This document shows, one piece after another, positions 9,025 to 18,143 of a stretch of 64,000 nucleotides of DNA. How positions within the stretch are numbered: the first letter of the stretch is position 1; every line of letters starts with the position of its first letter. This DNA comes from Riemerella columbina (GTDB taxonomy: Bacteria; Bacteroidota; Bacteroidia; Flavobacteriales; Weeksellaceae): NCBI RefSeq assembly GCF_030517065.1, contig NZ_CP103950.1:1612001-1676000 (forward strand), in the 5' to 3' direction. Made by a program: the position numbers and the translations under genes. Below the pieces are notes generated by a model that searched no databases, was not told the DNA's origin, and saw nothing but the letters and a program-made list of their open reading frames with translations.

Positions 9025-9085
9025 AGAGACATAAACCTGACTATCAACAATATATGTTTTAAAAAAACTAAAAATAGGCTATGTT

Positions 9086-9418
9086 TTAAATTTTATGTTT
9101 TGAAATCACTTTCACCAAAATATACCGCCACTGCGAGGCATCAGCTGGTGGATTCTCTACGGCTTCCTCTCTTACCAAAAGTTCGTAAGTGTAGCCTTTT
9201 TCGTGGGTAAAACCTTCAATATCGTTATAAAAATACTGCCAATCTTGATCGTTTTTATTCCATTTGATGAGGAGACATTGTTTGCGCATAACGCCAGCAT
9301 CACAAGGTTGTGTTTCTGGAGCCACCCAGATGTTTTTTTCTTGAGAAGAGGTGGTGGAATTCCTTTGGCACGCATAAATCCCCAATACGAATAATAGAAA
9401 TACTATAATTTTTTTCAT
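9086..9418 (-). CDS. DUF4377-domain lipoprotein
   Basis: A 110-residue small lipoprotein. Residues 1-17 are a lipoprotein signal peptide with lipobox LGIYAC, the Cys being the lipidated residue. The mature part matches the DUF4377 pattern: WVAPETQPCDAG, then KQCLLIKW, WQYFYNDIEGF, YELLVREE and a final WRYILVKVISK strand. Two cysteines in the domain (PC and QC) could form a disulfide. The function of DUF4377 is unknown. It starts five bases after the stop codon of ccsBA, so it is co-transcribed with it. Confidence 0.78.
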   Translation of the reverse strand: MKKIIVFLLFVLGIYACQRNSTTSSQEKNIWVAPETQPCDAGVMRKQCLLIKWNKNDQDWQYFYNDIEGFTHEKGYTYELLVREEAVENPPADASQWRYILVKVISKHKI

Positions 9419-9423
9419 TGTAA

Positions 9424-12400
9424 TTAAGCTTTAGATTTTAAAGTTTTAAATTTCAGCCAAGCCCAAGCGGAGAGCACAATCATCGTGGTGAGTGTAATAT
9501 AAACCCACGCTGGCACAGGAATTGGGTCTCCTGCGGCGTAAGAATGCAAGCCTGTAAGGTAATAATTAACTCCAAAATAAGTCATAATCACCGTGCTGAA
9601 TGCAAACATCGTCACCATATGAAAGATATATCTCCCCCTTAAACCTGGCACCAGACGCATATGAAGCACAAAGGCATAAACGATCACCGAGATAAACGCC
9701 CAAGTTTCTTTAGGGTCCCAAGACCAATAGCGCCCCCAAGATTCATTCGCCCAAACACCCCCTAAAAAAGTTCCAATCGTTAATGCGAAAAGCCCAATGG
9801 TAAGGGACATTTCGGAAACGGCAGAGAGCTCTTTGAGCGTGGTATCATGGTGTTTTTTGAATGTCGCTCCATTCGCCACGATGTAAAAAAGCAAAACGAT
9901 AACGCCTATAATAAAAGACAAGCCAAAAAATCCGTAACTCGCCGTGATGATCGCCACATGAATAACCAACCAGTAAGATTTTAGCACGGGTACCAGCGGT
10001 GTAATCTGTGGGTCTAAACTCACGGCACCGTGGGCAAAGCCCATCAACAATACCGCCACCAAAAAGCCTGCCGAAGGAATCAGCGCATTGTTATTTCGGT
10101 AGAGTAAAAGCCCTGCGCTAATGCCCACCCAAGAGATGAACATAATCGCCTCATAACCATTACTCCACGGCGCGTGCCCAGAGATATACCACCTTGCTGC
10201 CAAGCCTAAAAAATGAACAATATAGCCCAATACCCCCAAAGCCAAAATCACCTTGATGCCGCGGTGTAGCCATTGGTTGGGTTTAAACAATTCTATAAAT
10301 CCTAAAATGAGAAGCAAAGCCGCAATGACAGCATAGAAAATCATCAATTTAAAATTGACATCTAACTTATTCATTAACAGTTCTAAATCTATTTTAGTTT
10401 GAGAAGGTAGCACATTTTTACCCCACTTCTGTTGGTAAGCTTTTACCTTATCCAACTCTTGGTTGGCAGTTTTCCATTGGTTACTTTGCGTTGCCATAAG
10501 AACGGCAGCCAGATAAGGTCCCAAAATATTTTGCGCCGTGCTATCTACATTAAAGTTGGTATCCATCACAGAATTCCACTTGTGGTTAGGGTCGTTCTGC
10601 ACTGGGATTACACGGAAATACTGCCAAGACATCAAGGCATTCATCACTTGGACTTTATCATTCAGCTTGATGACCGCCTGGTCGTATTTGGATTGCTCAG
10701 CAGGTTTTTTATTGAATGCCGTGTTATAATCTTCTTCCAAAACAAACCTCAAATTGCCGTTGGCATCGGCTGGGAAGAGCTTTACTAAACTGGTATATCC
10801 ATCTTGGTTGGCTTTGGTTTTTTGCTCCAATTGCTGCCCTACTTTACCCCGAGTTTCCACTTTGATGATGTCCACCTGCGCCCAAAACATTGGGTCTATG
10901 GTAGCCGCCAAAAACCACTGGTTGGCATCTAATTGTTTAAATTTTTCCTTGCCTGTCAGCTTTCTCAAAATATCCAACGCCTGCGTATTGATCGGCTGGA
11001 TTCTTCCATCATAACTCTGTACCAACAGCGCTCCAAACCGCTCTGCATGGTCTTTATCAATATTGATGTGCTGCACCATTTCATCTGCGGAGAGTGTTTT
11101 CTGAGGCTTCGCTGGCGCTTGTGCATAGGCAAAACCTAAACTCAAAAAGGCGAATGCTAAACTGAGCGTTTTTTTCTTGCCCGCTTCTTTAATCATTTGG
11201 TTGAGTGTCCAAAAGCGCGTGCCTTTCCAAAATAAAGTGATAAACATCGCTAAAAACATCAAACCATAACCGATGTAAGTGATGAGCGTTCCCCAATAAT
11301 CGTGGTTAACGGAGAGCACAGTGCCCTGTCTATCAGGATCAAAACTGGATTGAAAAAAGCGGTAACCTTTATAATTTAATACATGGTTCATATAGATCTT
11401 ATAAGGCGTTTGTTTTCCTTCATCAATAATCTGAACATGGCTCTCATAAGCCGATGGCGAGGAGCTCCCAGGGTAAGTTTCCATCACGAAATCATCTAAT
11501 TTTAATGCAAAAGGCGTGGTATACACTTTGGCACCAAAGCCCAACATCACATTCATCCCATCAATGGTGATTTGCTTGACCAAATTAGGATTATAGCTCT
11601 GCACTTGGAGCGCCACCTGTTGCTTAGTTTTAGGCCCTTGAACCTCTACCAATAGCTCATCGGGAACATTCTTATCTTTGTTTTTATCCCCAGAATAAGA
11701 AATAATTTCGCCCCTCTGTAATCCTTCTGGCACCACAATTTTAAGGTGGTTGATGGTGTAGAGACTTCTGAGCGCCAACGGCTGATATTCATCTTTTTTA
11801 GTAGTACCCGTTGCTTGGGTTGCCATCGTCATATATTGCGCATCTATAGGGGTTTTAATCCAAAGTTCGTTGCCTTGTTTCTTAAATTCCACGGCACCAT
11901 CTATCGGGCGGTTAAAGGAAACCAGCGCGCCATCAATGTTCTTCACCTCGCCCTCGGCTAAGTAATAATCCAAACGCCCCACCTCGTCTGTGGTTACAAA
12001 ATGTAAATATTCCTTACCCGAAGTGGTCACTTTCAGGCTGTCTTTTTTTCTCGGTGTATAAGCCAACTGGGTCACCTTAATTTTTTGTCCGTGAAAATCA
12101 TAAGTCGCCTTGAAACGGTGGTTGGTTACTGCGCTCCAAAACGGCACTTCTGGCGTCATTTCAAATGGAATATCCTGATAATTAAGCACCTCGCCTTTTT
12201 CTTCAATCTGAATTTTAAAAAAGTTTTTATGCGAGGTTATCTCTTTTGAAGTTTCCCCTTCGCGGATGTGCATTTGTCCCTCGTAGCTGATGTAGCGCGT
12301 GATTGCCCCACCAATAAACAACAAAATAAAAGCCAAGTGAAAGGCTAAAATAGGCCATTTTTCTCTCCGCCAAAGTCGGTAGCGCTCTATATTGCCAATA

Positions 12401-12582
12401 AAATTAAGAATGAGCAAGAACATCAACAGTTCAAACCATTTAGAATCATATATAAACGCCTTGGCGGCAGGGGTTCCGTAATCATTTTCAAGAAATGTAG
12501 CATACGCCATAGAAACGGCATAAATCAATAAAAGCACCGCCATAGTGCGCGTGGAAATCAGGAGGTTTTGTATTTTTTTCAT
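9424..12582 (-). CDS. ccsBA: Fused cytochrome c biogenesis protein CcsBA (ResB-CcsA)
   Basis: This 1052-residue membrane protein carries haem across the inner membrane and attaches it to apocytochrome c (system II). The N-terminal part is ResB/CcsB-like, with early membrane helices and a long periplasmic domain; a middle region holds a further helix and periplasmic segment; the C-terminal 270 residues are CcsA with eight or so helices and the tryptophan-rich haem-binding WWD motif WANESWGRYWSWDPKE (about 944-959), preceded by a conserved His in VIHVAIITASYGFF. The start was set at 12582 (MKKIQN) instead of an upstream ATG at 12633, because a well-formed promoter (12621-12652) overlaps the longer reading. 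Fused CcsBA is known in Bacteroidota and epsilonproteobacteria. Confidence 0.94.
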   Translation of the reverse strand: MKKIQNLLISTRTMAVLLLIYAVSMAYATFLENDYGTPAAKAFIYDSKWFELLMFLLILNFIGNIERYRLWRREKWPILAFHLAFILLFIGGAITRYISYEGQMHIREGETSKEITSHKNFFKIQIEEKGEVLNYQDIPFEMTPEVPFWSAVTNHRFKATYDFHGQKIKVTQLAYTPRKKDSLKVTTSGKEYLHFVTTDEVGRLDYYLAEGEVKNIDGALVSFNRPIDGAVEFKKQGNELWIKTPIDAQYMTMATQATGTTKKDEYQPLALRSLYTINHLKIVVPEGLQRGEIISYSGDKNKDKNVPDELLVEVQGPKTKQQVALQVQSYNPNLVKQITIDGMNVMLGFGAKVYTTPFALKLDDFVMETYPGSSSPSAYESHVQIIDEGKQTPYKIYMNHVLNYKGYRFFQSSFDPDRQGTVLSVNHDYWGTLITYIGYGLMFLAMFITLFWKGTRFWTLNQMIKEAGKKKTLSLAFAFLSLGFAYAQAPAKPQKTLSADEMVQHINIDKDHAERFGALLVQSYDGRIQPINTQALDILRKLTGKEKFKQLDANQWFLAATIDPMFWAQVDIIKVETRGKVGQQLEQKTKANQDGYTSLVKLFPADANGNLRFVLEEDYNTAFNKKPAEQSKYDQAVIKLNDKVQVMNALMSWQYFRVIPVQNDPNHKWNSVMDTNFNVDSTAQNILGPYLAAVLMATQSNQWKTANQELDKVKAYQQKWGKNVLPSQTKIDLELLMNKLDVNFKLMIFYAVIAALLLILGFIELFKPNQWLHRGIKVILALGVLGYIVHFLGLAARWYISGHAPWSNGYEAIMFISWVGISAGLLLYRNNNALIPSAGFLVAVLLMGFAHGAVSLDPQITPLVPVLKSYWLVIHVAIITASYGFFGLSFIIGVIVLLFYIVANGATFKKHHDTTLKELSAVSEMSLTIGLFALTIGTFLGGVWANESWGRYWSWDPKETWAFISVIVYAFVLHMRLVPGLRGRYIFHMVTMFAFSTVIMTYFGVNYYLTGLHSYAAGDPIPVPAWVYITLTTMIVLSAWAWLKFKTLKSKA

Positions 12583-12620
12583 AGATATTTCGTGAGGCTT
12601 TTTGAGCCCTACACGAACTG

Positions 12621-12652
12621 CAAAAATAAGCATGTTATTTCAATTGAGCAAA
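12621..12652 (-). promoter_or_regulatory. Flavobacterial promoter of ccsBA
   Basis: On the - strand TTTG (12652-12649), 20 bases, then TATTTTTG (12628-12621). Transcription should begin near 12614, 32 bases before the chosen ATG. Confidence 0.78.
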
Positions 12653-12752
12653 AGAGATTTTGCAGAATCTTCCGCCGTAAAATTCGCTATTTTAGGTTAT
12701 ACCAAAGTGAATTTCTCCAGCGCTACTCGGTGGGCTTTATTCAAAAAAAGAC

Positions 12753-12760
12753 TATTTTTG
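12753..12760 (+). promoter_or_regulatory. Probable -7 element of pheA
   Basis: TATTTTTG lies 17 bases before the ATG at 12778. No clear TTTG is seen 19-20 bases upstream, so this is a half-site only. Confidence 0.5.
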
Positions 12761-12777
12761 CCGTTGGATTAGTTTTA

Positions 12778-13623
12778 ATGCCTATGAAAGTTGGATTTTT
12801 AGGTCCCCAAGCCTCTTTTACGCAATTGGTGGCTTCGCAGATATTCCCTGAGGAAAGCTTGATTCCGCAGGCTAACATTTTAGATTGTTTCTCTGCAGTG
12901 CAGGCTGGAAATTTGGATAAAGCCGTAGTTCCCTTAGAAAATTCCATAGAAGGCACCGTGTCTATGAGCTTGGACTACCTCTATGATTTTAAGTCTATTT
13001 TTATAGAAGCCGAAGCCATTTTGCCTATTGTGCATCACCTGATGGTTCATCCTCAAAATCAAACCGTAGCCCATATTATCTCTCATCCACAGGCTTTGGC
13101 GCAGACTTTTCAGTTTCGGCGACAGGCGTATCCAAACTCCAGCACGCAAGATTATAGCTCCACCGCAGCAGCGGCAAAATGGGTTTCCGAACACCCCGAA
13201 CAACCTTGGGCAGCGGTCGCCAATACTTATGCGGCGCAACTTTATGGGCTTAAAATCCTCCATTCTTCCATCCAAGATTTTGAGCAAAACCATACGCGCT
13301 TTATTATTATTTCAAAGCAAAATCATTCATTGCAGCTACCCCACCAAGATTTAGGACAAAAAACAGGGCTGATGATTACCCTTCCTAATGATTATGCGGG
13401 TGGGCTCCACCAAGTACTTTCCGTTTTTGCTTGGCGGCGAATGAACCTCTCCAAAATAGAAAGCAGAACGCTAAAAACAGGCTTAGGAAATTATTTCTTT
13501 TACATCAATATTGTTGGAGATTGGGAAAATATTCTCTACCAAAACGCCATTGCAGAACTTGAATCTTTGGGCGTTAGCGTTCGTTTTTTAGGCAACTACC
13601 ACGAGTATCGTTTAGAAGGGTAA
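12778..13623 (+). CDS. pheA: Prephenate dehydratase
   Basis: A 281-residue monofunctional enzyme that converts prephenate to phenylpyruvate in phenylalanine synthesis. It opens with the typical KVGFLGPQASFTQ, and the substrate-site motif NHTRFIII (the essential TRF) is at about residues 175-182. A C-terminal ACT regulatory domain follows, with GGLHQVLSVFAWRRMNLSKIESRT; the canonical feedback motif is ESRP, so the last position is changed to Thr. There is no chorismate mutase domain. The frame is open upstream to 12568, but the -7 box at 12753 and family alignment place the start at 12778 (or 12784). It diverges from ccsBA. Confidence 0.94.
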   Translation: MPMKVGFLGPQASFTQLVASQIFPEESLIPQANILDCFSAVQAGNLDKAVVPLENSIEGTVSMSLDYLYDFKSIFIEAEAILPIVHHLMVHPQNQTVAHIISHPQALAQTFQFRRQAYPNSSTQDYSSTAAAAKWVSEHPEQPWAAVANTYAAQLYGLKILHSSIQDFEQNHTRFIIISKQNHSLQLPHQDLGQKTGLMITLPNDYAGGLHQVLSVFAWRRMNLSKIESRTLKTGLGNYFFYINIVGDWENILYQNAIAELESLGVSVRFLGNYHEYRLEG

Positions 13624-13727
13624 AGCATTTATTTTGTGTTAATTAGCAAAAAAATACAAATAAGAATAAACAAAAAATCGACTTCAAAATCCATTGAAAC
13701 CGATTTCTATTTTAAATAATAAAATCG

Positions 13728-15122
13728 TTATTTTTGAGACTTCATTTCAGTATAAAATTGAAAGAAGCACGGAATACTCTCTATCCCTTTATAAAAATTA
13801 TAAAGTCCATAATGTTCGTTCGGTGAATGGATGGCATCGGTACCTAAGCCAAAGCCCATAAGGACGCATTTAGAACCTAAAACCTCCTCAAATAGCGCTG
13901 TAATAGGGATACTGCCACCGCTTCGGAATGGTAAAACCTCTTTCCCGAAGGCTTTTTCCATCGCTTTTTTAGCGGCTAAAAATTCCTCAGTGTCGCTTTT
14001 CAGCACATAAGGCATTCCGCCGTGGTGTGGCGTTACCTTCACTTTAACGCTCGCAGGCGCTATTTTTTCAAAATGTTTTACAAATTTTTCTGTAATTTCA
14101 TCTGGCGTTTGGTTAGGCACTAAACGCATTGAAATTTTAGCAAAAGCCTTGGACGGAATGACCGTTTTGGCACCCTCACCAATGTAGCCACCCCAGATGC
14201 CATTAACATCTAAAGTTGGGCGGATAGAAGTGCGCTCAAGCGTGGTATAGCCTTCCTCGCCTTGAACATCACGAAGCCCAATGGCTTTTTTAAACGCCTC
14301 TACATCATCTTTCAACTTGTTCATTTCTGCCCTTTCTTCCAGCGAAACCACTTCTACATTATCATAAAAACCTTCCACTGTAATTCTGCCGTTATCATCA
14401 ATTAAGCTGGCAATCATTTTAGCCAAAACATTGATCGGATTAGGCACGGCACCGCCATAAAGCCCTGAGTGCAAATCTCGATTAGGACCTTCCACCTCTA
14501 CTTCCACATAGCTCAATCCACGGAGCCCCGTAGTCACCGTAGGTTGCTCCATAGAATAAAGCCCTGTATCCGAAATTAAAATAACATCACAGGCTAATTT
14601 TTCTTTATTTTCTTTGAGAAAATCCGCTAAACTGGCAGAGCCCACCTCTTCTTCTCCTTCAATAATAAACTTGACATTACACGGCAAAGTCTGGGTTTTC
14701 ATCATCGCCTCAAAAGCTTTGAGGTGCATAAAAAACTGGCCTTTATCATCGGCGGCACCACGCGCAAAAATAGCCCCTTCAGGGTGTAATGGCGTTTCTT
14801 TAACCACAGGTTCAAAAGGACCACTCTCCCACAATTCCAATGGATCTGGCGGCTGCACATCATAATGCCCATAAACCAAAACCGTAGGAAGCGCTGGGTC
14901 TATTATTTTTTGCCCAAAAACGATGGGATAACCTTTGGTTTCACAAACTTCTACTTGGTCTGCACCTGCTTTTTTGAGGTAGTCTGCCACGGCATCGGCG
15001 CAGTTTAAAACATCTTGATTATAAGCTGGGTCTGCACTAATGGAGGCTATTTTAAGCAAATCTATGAGCTCATCTAAAAATCTTTTTTTGTGCTCTGTAA
15101 TGTAATTTTGTGTGTCTTGCAT
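13728..15122 (-). CDS. M20-family dipeptidase
   Basis: A 464-residue cytosolic metallopeptidase of the M20 (ArgE/DapE/CPG2/carnosinase) family, hydrolysing dipeptides. Visible zinc-site motifs are VLVYGHYDVQPPDP (His and Asp, around residues 83-96), FARGAADDKGQF (bridging Asp, about 118-129) and IIEGEEEVGSAS (catalytic Glu pair, about 153-164). A lid domain follows, with DLHSGLYGG (about 215-223), and the C-terminal HSPNEHYGL contributes the last zinc ligand. Length fits the carnosinase-like DUG1 group. It is convergent with pheA and separated from the upstream OmpA gene by a terminator. Confidence 0.92.
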   Translation of the reverse strand: MQDTQNYITEHKKRFLDELIDLLKIASISADPAYNQDVLNCADAVADYLKKAGADQVEVCETKGYPIVFGQKIIDPALPTVLVYGHYDVQPPDPLELWESGPFEPVVKETPLHPEGAIFARGAADDKGQFFMHLKAFEAMMKTQTLPCNVKFIIEGEEEVGSASLADFLKENKEKLACDVILISDTGLYSMEQPTVTTGLRGLSYVEVEVEGPNRDLHSGLYGGAVPNPINVLAKMIASLIDDNGRITVEGFYDNVEVVSLEERAEMNKLKDDVEAFKKAIGLRDVQGEEGYTTLERTSIRPTLDVNGIWGGYIGEGAKTVIPSKAFAKISMRLVPNQTPDEITEKFVKHFEKIAPASVKVKVTPHHGGMPYVLKSDTEEFLAAKKAMEKAFGKEVLPFRSGGSIPITALFEEVLGSKCVLMGFGLGTDAIHSPNEHYGLYNFYKGIESIPCFFQFYTEMKSQK

Positions 15123-15164
15123 TCGTTTAAATTTGAGAAGTAAAGATAAAATTTTTTAGCGAAA

Positions 15165-15202
15165 TAGAAAAATGCTTTATCTCATAATGAAGATAAAGCA
15201 TT
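15165..15202 (-). terminator. Terminator of the OmpA-like lipoprotein gene
   Basis: AATGCTTTATCT and AGATAAAGCATT make a 12-bp stem with an eight-base loop; on the - strand it is followed by TTTTCTATTT. It lies 22 bases beyond the stop codon. Confidence 0.8.
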
Positions 15203-15224
15203 AAAAATCATAGTTATGTATTGT

Positions 15225-15869
15225 TTATTTCGTAAATCTTACTGCCATTTTTCTATCAGAAGCTCTCTCTTCATCAGAAGCATCAGCGGCAACCTTAGCA
15301 AATGCGCTGCCGTAGCCTTCCGCAGACACCACCTGAGCACCTACACCTGCCTTTTCTAACTGAGCTTTAATGAAATCTGCTCTCTGCTGAGAGATTTTTT
15401 TATTGACTTCCTCATTACCAGTTTTGTCGGTGTAGCCTCCTATTTTTACTTTAGCTTCTGGATAAGCTTTAAGGATTTTAGCTAAATTTTCAATCTGCTC
15501 GGCACCAGATTCTAATTGACTGCTTGAACCTACTTTAAAATTAACATGGTCAAAATCATACCATACAGATTTTAAAGCCTCTTCTGATTCCGAAGCATAT
15601 TTCCCTGATTTTAAGAAAGATACCATTCTTTCTTCCAAACCATTTTTATAACCTTTAAGCACCACACCATTTAAATCTACACTCACCTCATTTTGGTGGG
15701 CAGTGGTATGAGAAGCGGCTTCTTCCGAATGTGCGCCTCCCTGATGATCATCAGAATAGCGCTCTACGCCTTCTTCTAATTTAAGAATGTTTTTATTACC
15801 TCCTGGCTGAATTTTCTTACAAGATACCATAAAAGACATGGCGGCTACTGCAAAAATATATTTTTTCAT
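15225..15869 (-). CDS. OmpA-family lipoprotein
   Basis: A 214-residue envelope lipoprotein: signal peptide with lipobox FMVSC (Cys near residue 17), a His/Glu-rich linker (residues 38-60) and a C-terminal OmpA/MotB peptidoglycan-binding domain from about residue 105. Motifs include VKIGGYTDKTGNEEVNKKIS with the Asp and later Arg (QQRADFIK) that bind meso-diaminopimelate. The short insert ADASDEERASDRKMAVRF at the end is typical of flavobacterial OmpA lipoproteins. It likely tethers the outer membrane to the wall. A TAATTTTG box (15894-15887, - strand) may be its -7 element. Confidence 0.88.
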   Translation of the reverse strand: MKKYIFAVAAMSFMVSCKKIQPGGNKNILKLEEGVERYSDDHQGGAHSEEAASHTTAHQNEVSVDLNGVVLKGYKNGLEERMVSFLKSGKYASESEEALKSVWYDFDHVNFKVGSSSQLESGAEQIENLAKILKAYPEAKVKIGGYTDKTGNEEVNKKISQQRADFIKAQLEKAGVGAQVVSAEGYGSAFAKVAADASDEERASDRKMAVRFTK

Positions 15870-15925
15870 TACTCTAAATTTGACCCCAAAATTACTAAAT
15901 CTCTTTTTAATAGCCTAAAAATAAA

Positions 15926-17086
15926 CTATTTTTTTTGAATGCCCTCCAAAATAATTTTCCCATTGAGGGTTTGGGTGAAGATTAAATACCTATCGCCGCC
16001 GTCTTTGAGTTGGTATTTTTTCTTAATCTCCGCTGGCGATAATGGATGATTTTTGGAAATGATATTATAAGTTGATTTCTTCTTGATCTGTTTAGCTTCC
16101 AATATTTTAACTTCCAAAATACGCCCAGGAAAATGGTCTATCAAGACTTCTGATGTAAAAAAATGGGTGTTAGGGTGCAACTTTTCTAATTGATATTGCG
16201 CGGCTAACTTGGCATAAGCCCCTGATTTTAAAATAGCGTTATTGGGAATATACAAATAGCGGCGAGGTGCTGCGTAGTTGATTGCCCCTGATGGCTCATC
16301 ATTGATCGTAAAATGAAATACGGGTTCTGAGGTCTCTAAATTCACACAACGCCCTTCAATATTCGGTTTTGAGGTTTCTAAATTTTGTAAAACCACGATT
16401 TCCTTCACTTCATTTTTAACCGCAATAATGTCTATGCGCGCTATATTTTTAAGCACCGTGCAGAGGTATTTTAAATCAATCAAAGGCGAGAGTTTCATCA
16501 GCACTTTTGGCGATTTCTCTAACAATTTCTCTTGAATTTCTAAAACATTCGGTGATAAATCTTCCAATAGAAAAACCTTCTTTTTATGGGCATCTCGGCG
16601 CGCTGGGTCCAAATAAATCAAATCAAAATGTTGTGGTGCATCGTTGAGAAATTGCATTAAATCCTGATCGATAAAGTTGGCTTTTCGCCCCAATTGTTGC
16701 CAATTATGCGCCACAAGGTCTAAAAGTTGGCGGTTCTGTTCTACTAAAGTCACCGTTTCAAAATGTTGAGATAGAAAAAAAGCATCAATGCCAAAACCGC
16801 AAGTTAAATCCAAAAAAGCCCGCCCTGACAGCCCTTGGCTCTTATATTCCGCAGTGGCTTGAGATGAAGTTTGTTCTAAATTGAGCTTTGGTGGAAAGAG
16901 GATATACTCTTGATTGAAAGCTGGAAATTTCTTTTGAGCCGTTTTCCGTCCTTGGATTTGGATTGCCAAGTCTTGATTGCTAACCTCTTCAAATATCGGT
17001 TTTTTAAACAGTAAATCTGGCAATTGCACATCTAAATTCTCGCTGATAAATTTTTGAACTTTTGGCAATAATAAAGACTCTTTCAT
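15926..17086 (-). CDS. Class I SAM-dependent methyltransferase with THUMP-like domain
   Basis: A 386-residue protein of the Porphyromonas PG_1098-like type. After an N-terminal helical region, a Rossmann methyltransferase core carries the SAM-binding motif FLDLTCGFGIDAFFL (about residues 91-105), motif II VTLVEQN, and the motif IV DLIYLDPARRD (about 155-165), where the DPAR signature suggests a nucleic-acid base as substrate. The C-terminal 70 residues (from about PLSPAEIKKKYQL) match the THUMP-like domain. An RNA substrate is therefore likely but not known. It starts 16 bases after lrgB and looks like the last gene of the tricorn-lrgA-lrgB operon. Confidence 0.82.
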   Translation of the reverse strand: MKESLLLPKVQKFISENLDVQLPDLLFKKPIFEEVSNQDLAIQIQGRKTAQKKFPAFNQEYILFPPKLNLEQTSSQATAEYKSQGLSGRAFLDLTCGFGIDAFFLSQHFETVTLVEQNRQLLDLVAHNWQQLGRKANFIDQDLMQFLNDAPQHFDLIYLDPARRDAHKKKVFLLEDLSPNVLEIQEKLLEKSPKVLMKLSPLIDLKYLCTVLKNIARIDIIAVKNEVKEIVVLQNLETSKPNIEGRCVNLETSEPVFHFTINDEPSGAINYAAPRRYLYIPNNAILKSGAYAKLAAQYQLEKLHPNTHFFTSEVLIDHFPGRILEVKILEAKQIKKKSTYNIISKNHPLSPAEIKKKYQLKDGGDRYLIFTQTLNGKIILEGIQKK

Positions 17087-17102
17087 TATTTATCCTCAAA
17101 AA

Positions 17103-17795
17103 TTAAAATAACCACTGCACCACATAAGGTGCCATAATAGCCGTGAACACACCATTGAGAATCAAGCCCACGCTGGCAAAGCCTGCATACCTTTCGCCCA
17201 ACGTCATAGACATCATAATGCCCATACCGTGAGACGAAGCACCCAGCGAAATCCCTTGTGCCATAGGGCTTTTCACGCGAGTCCACTTCAATACTTGAAA
17301 GCCGATAACGCTCCCTACTAACCCTGTGATAATCACCGCAGAAACCGTTAATGGCACCAAGCCGCCCAAAGTTTTAGAAACTTCAATAGCGATGGGCGTT
17401 GTCACCGATTTAGGCGCTAATGAAAGGATGATTTCGCGGTCTGCACCCAATAATTTTGCGATGCCACAAACGCTAATAATCCCCACCAAACTTCCAAAAA
17501 AATGAGAAACCAACACTGGAATCCATTGTTTTTTAATTTTTTCTAATTGTAAGTACAACGGTACTCCAAGCGCCACCACAGAGGGTTTAAGAAAAAAATC
17601 TATATACTTGCCTGCCTCTTCATATTGGGCGAAAGTGATATTAAAAATGCTAAGGTAACCTATCATCACCAAGGCTGCCATTAGAATAGGATTAAGCCAA
17701 GGCGTAGGCCATTTATTTTGAAGCAAAATAGCGCTATAATAGAATAAAAAAGTAAGCCCTAAAAGCCAATACGGATTTTGTAAAAAAACCTGCAT
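17103..17795 (-). CDS. lrgB: LrgB/CidB-family membrane protein
   Basis: A 230-residue integral membrane protein of the LrgB/YohK family with about seven hydrophobic segments. Typical stretches are SVVALGVPLYLQLE, the SLAPKSVTTPIAIEVS signature (about residues 125-140), and GASSHGMGIMMSM near 183-195. With LrgA it forms a holin/antiholin-like pair; in Bacillus and Streptococcus such pairs have been shown to act in pyruvate transport or autolysis control. Its ATG overlaps the lrgA stop codon by one base, indicating coupled translation. Physiological role here is not known. Confidence 0.9.
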   Translation of the reverse strand: MQVFLQNPYWLLGLTFLFYYSAILLQNKWPTPWLNPILMAALVMIGYLSIFNITFAQYEEAGKYIDFFLKPSVVALGVPLYLQLEKIKKQWIPVLVSHFFGSLVGIISVCGIAKLLGADREIILSLAPKSVTTPIAIEVSKTLGGLVPLTVSAVIITGLVGSVIGFQVLKWTRVKSPMAQGISLGASSHGMGIMMSMTLGERYAGFASVGLILNGVFTAIMAPYVVQWLF

Positions 17796-18142
17796 TATTT
17801 CATCTTTTTTCTAATATATTGATAAACTCTCCCTGTTACCCAAATAACCAAGGCGGTACTGATCACAATAGACACCATAATAGCGACGATATTCTGCCCG
17901 ATGACATCAAAATACAGCATAATAGCGACACAAGATGGTATAAAAAACAAACCTAAATTATTGAGCAAAAAATCGGATAATGCCTTAACCCACTCCACTT
18001 TAACCCAACGAAAATGCAAGGCAATGGTCAGCAAAAACATCCCGATAAGGCTGGAAGGAAACTTTGTTTCTGTAAGAAAAACCACCAGCTCCCCCAACGC
18101 TAAAAATCCAAAAATAATCAGACAAGCCCTTATCAATGCCAT
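17795..18142 (-). CDS. lrgA: LrgA/CidA-family membrane protein
   Basis: A 115-residue protein with four hydrophobic segments and the family's central pattern FPSSLIGMFLLTIALHF (about residues 28-44) followed by LLNNLGLFFIPSCVAIMLY (about 62-80). It is the partner of LrgB in a putative holin/antiholin-like or pyruvate-transport complex. It starts one base after the stop codon of the tricorn-type protease and overlaps lrgB by one base, so the three are translationally coupled. Confidence 0.9.
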   Translation of the reverse strand: MALIRACLIIFGFLALGELVVFLTETKFPSSLIGMFLLTIALHFRWVKVEWVKALSDFLLNNLGLFFIPSCVAIMLYFDVIGQNIVAIMVSIVISTALVIWVTGRVYQYIRKKMK

Positions 18143-18143
18143 C

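Noticed and set aside
12568-12777. 70-residue N-terminal extension of prephenate dehydratase
   Set aside because: It overlaps the ccsBA start and both promoters, is unlike the family, and a -7 box lies just before the family-consistent ATG at 12778.
13624-13727. Terminator between pheA and the dipeptidase gene
   Set aside because: Only a weak AAATCG/CGATTT pairing with a long loop is present, not enough to call.
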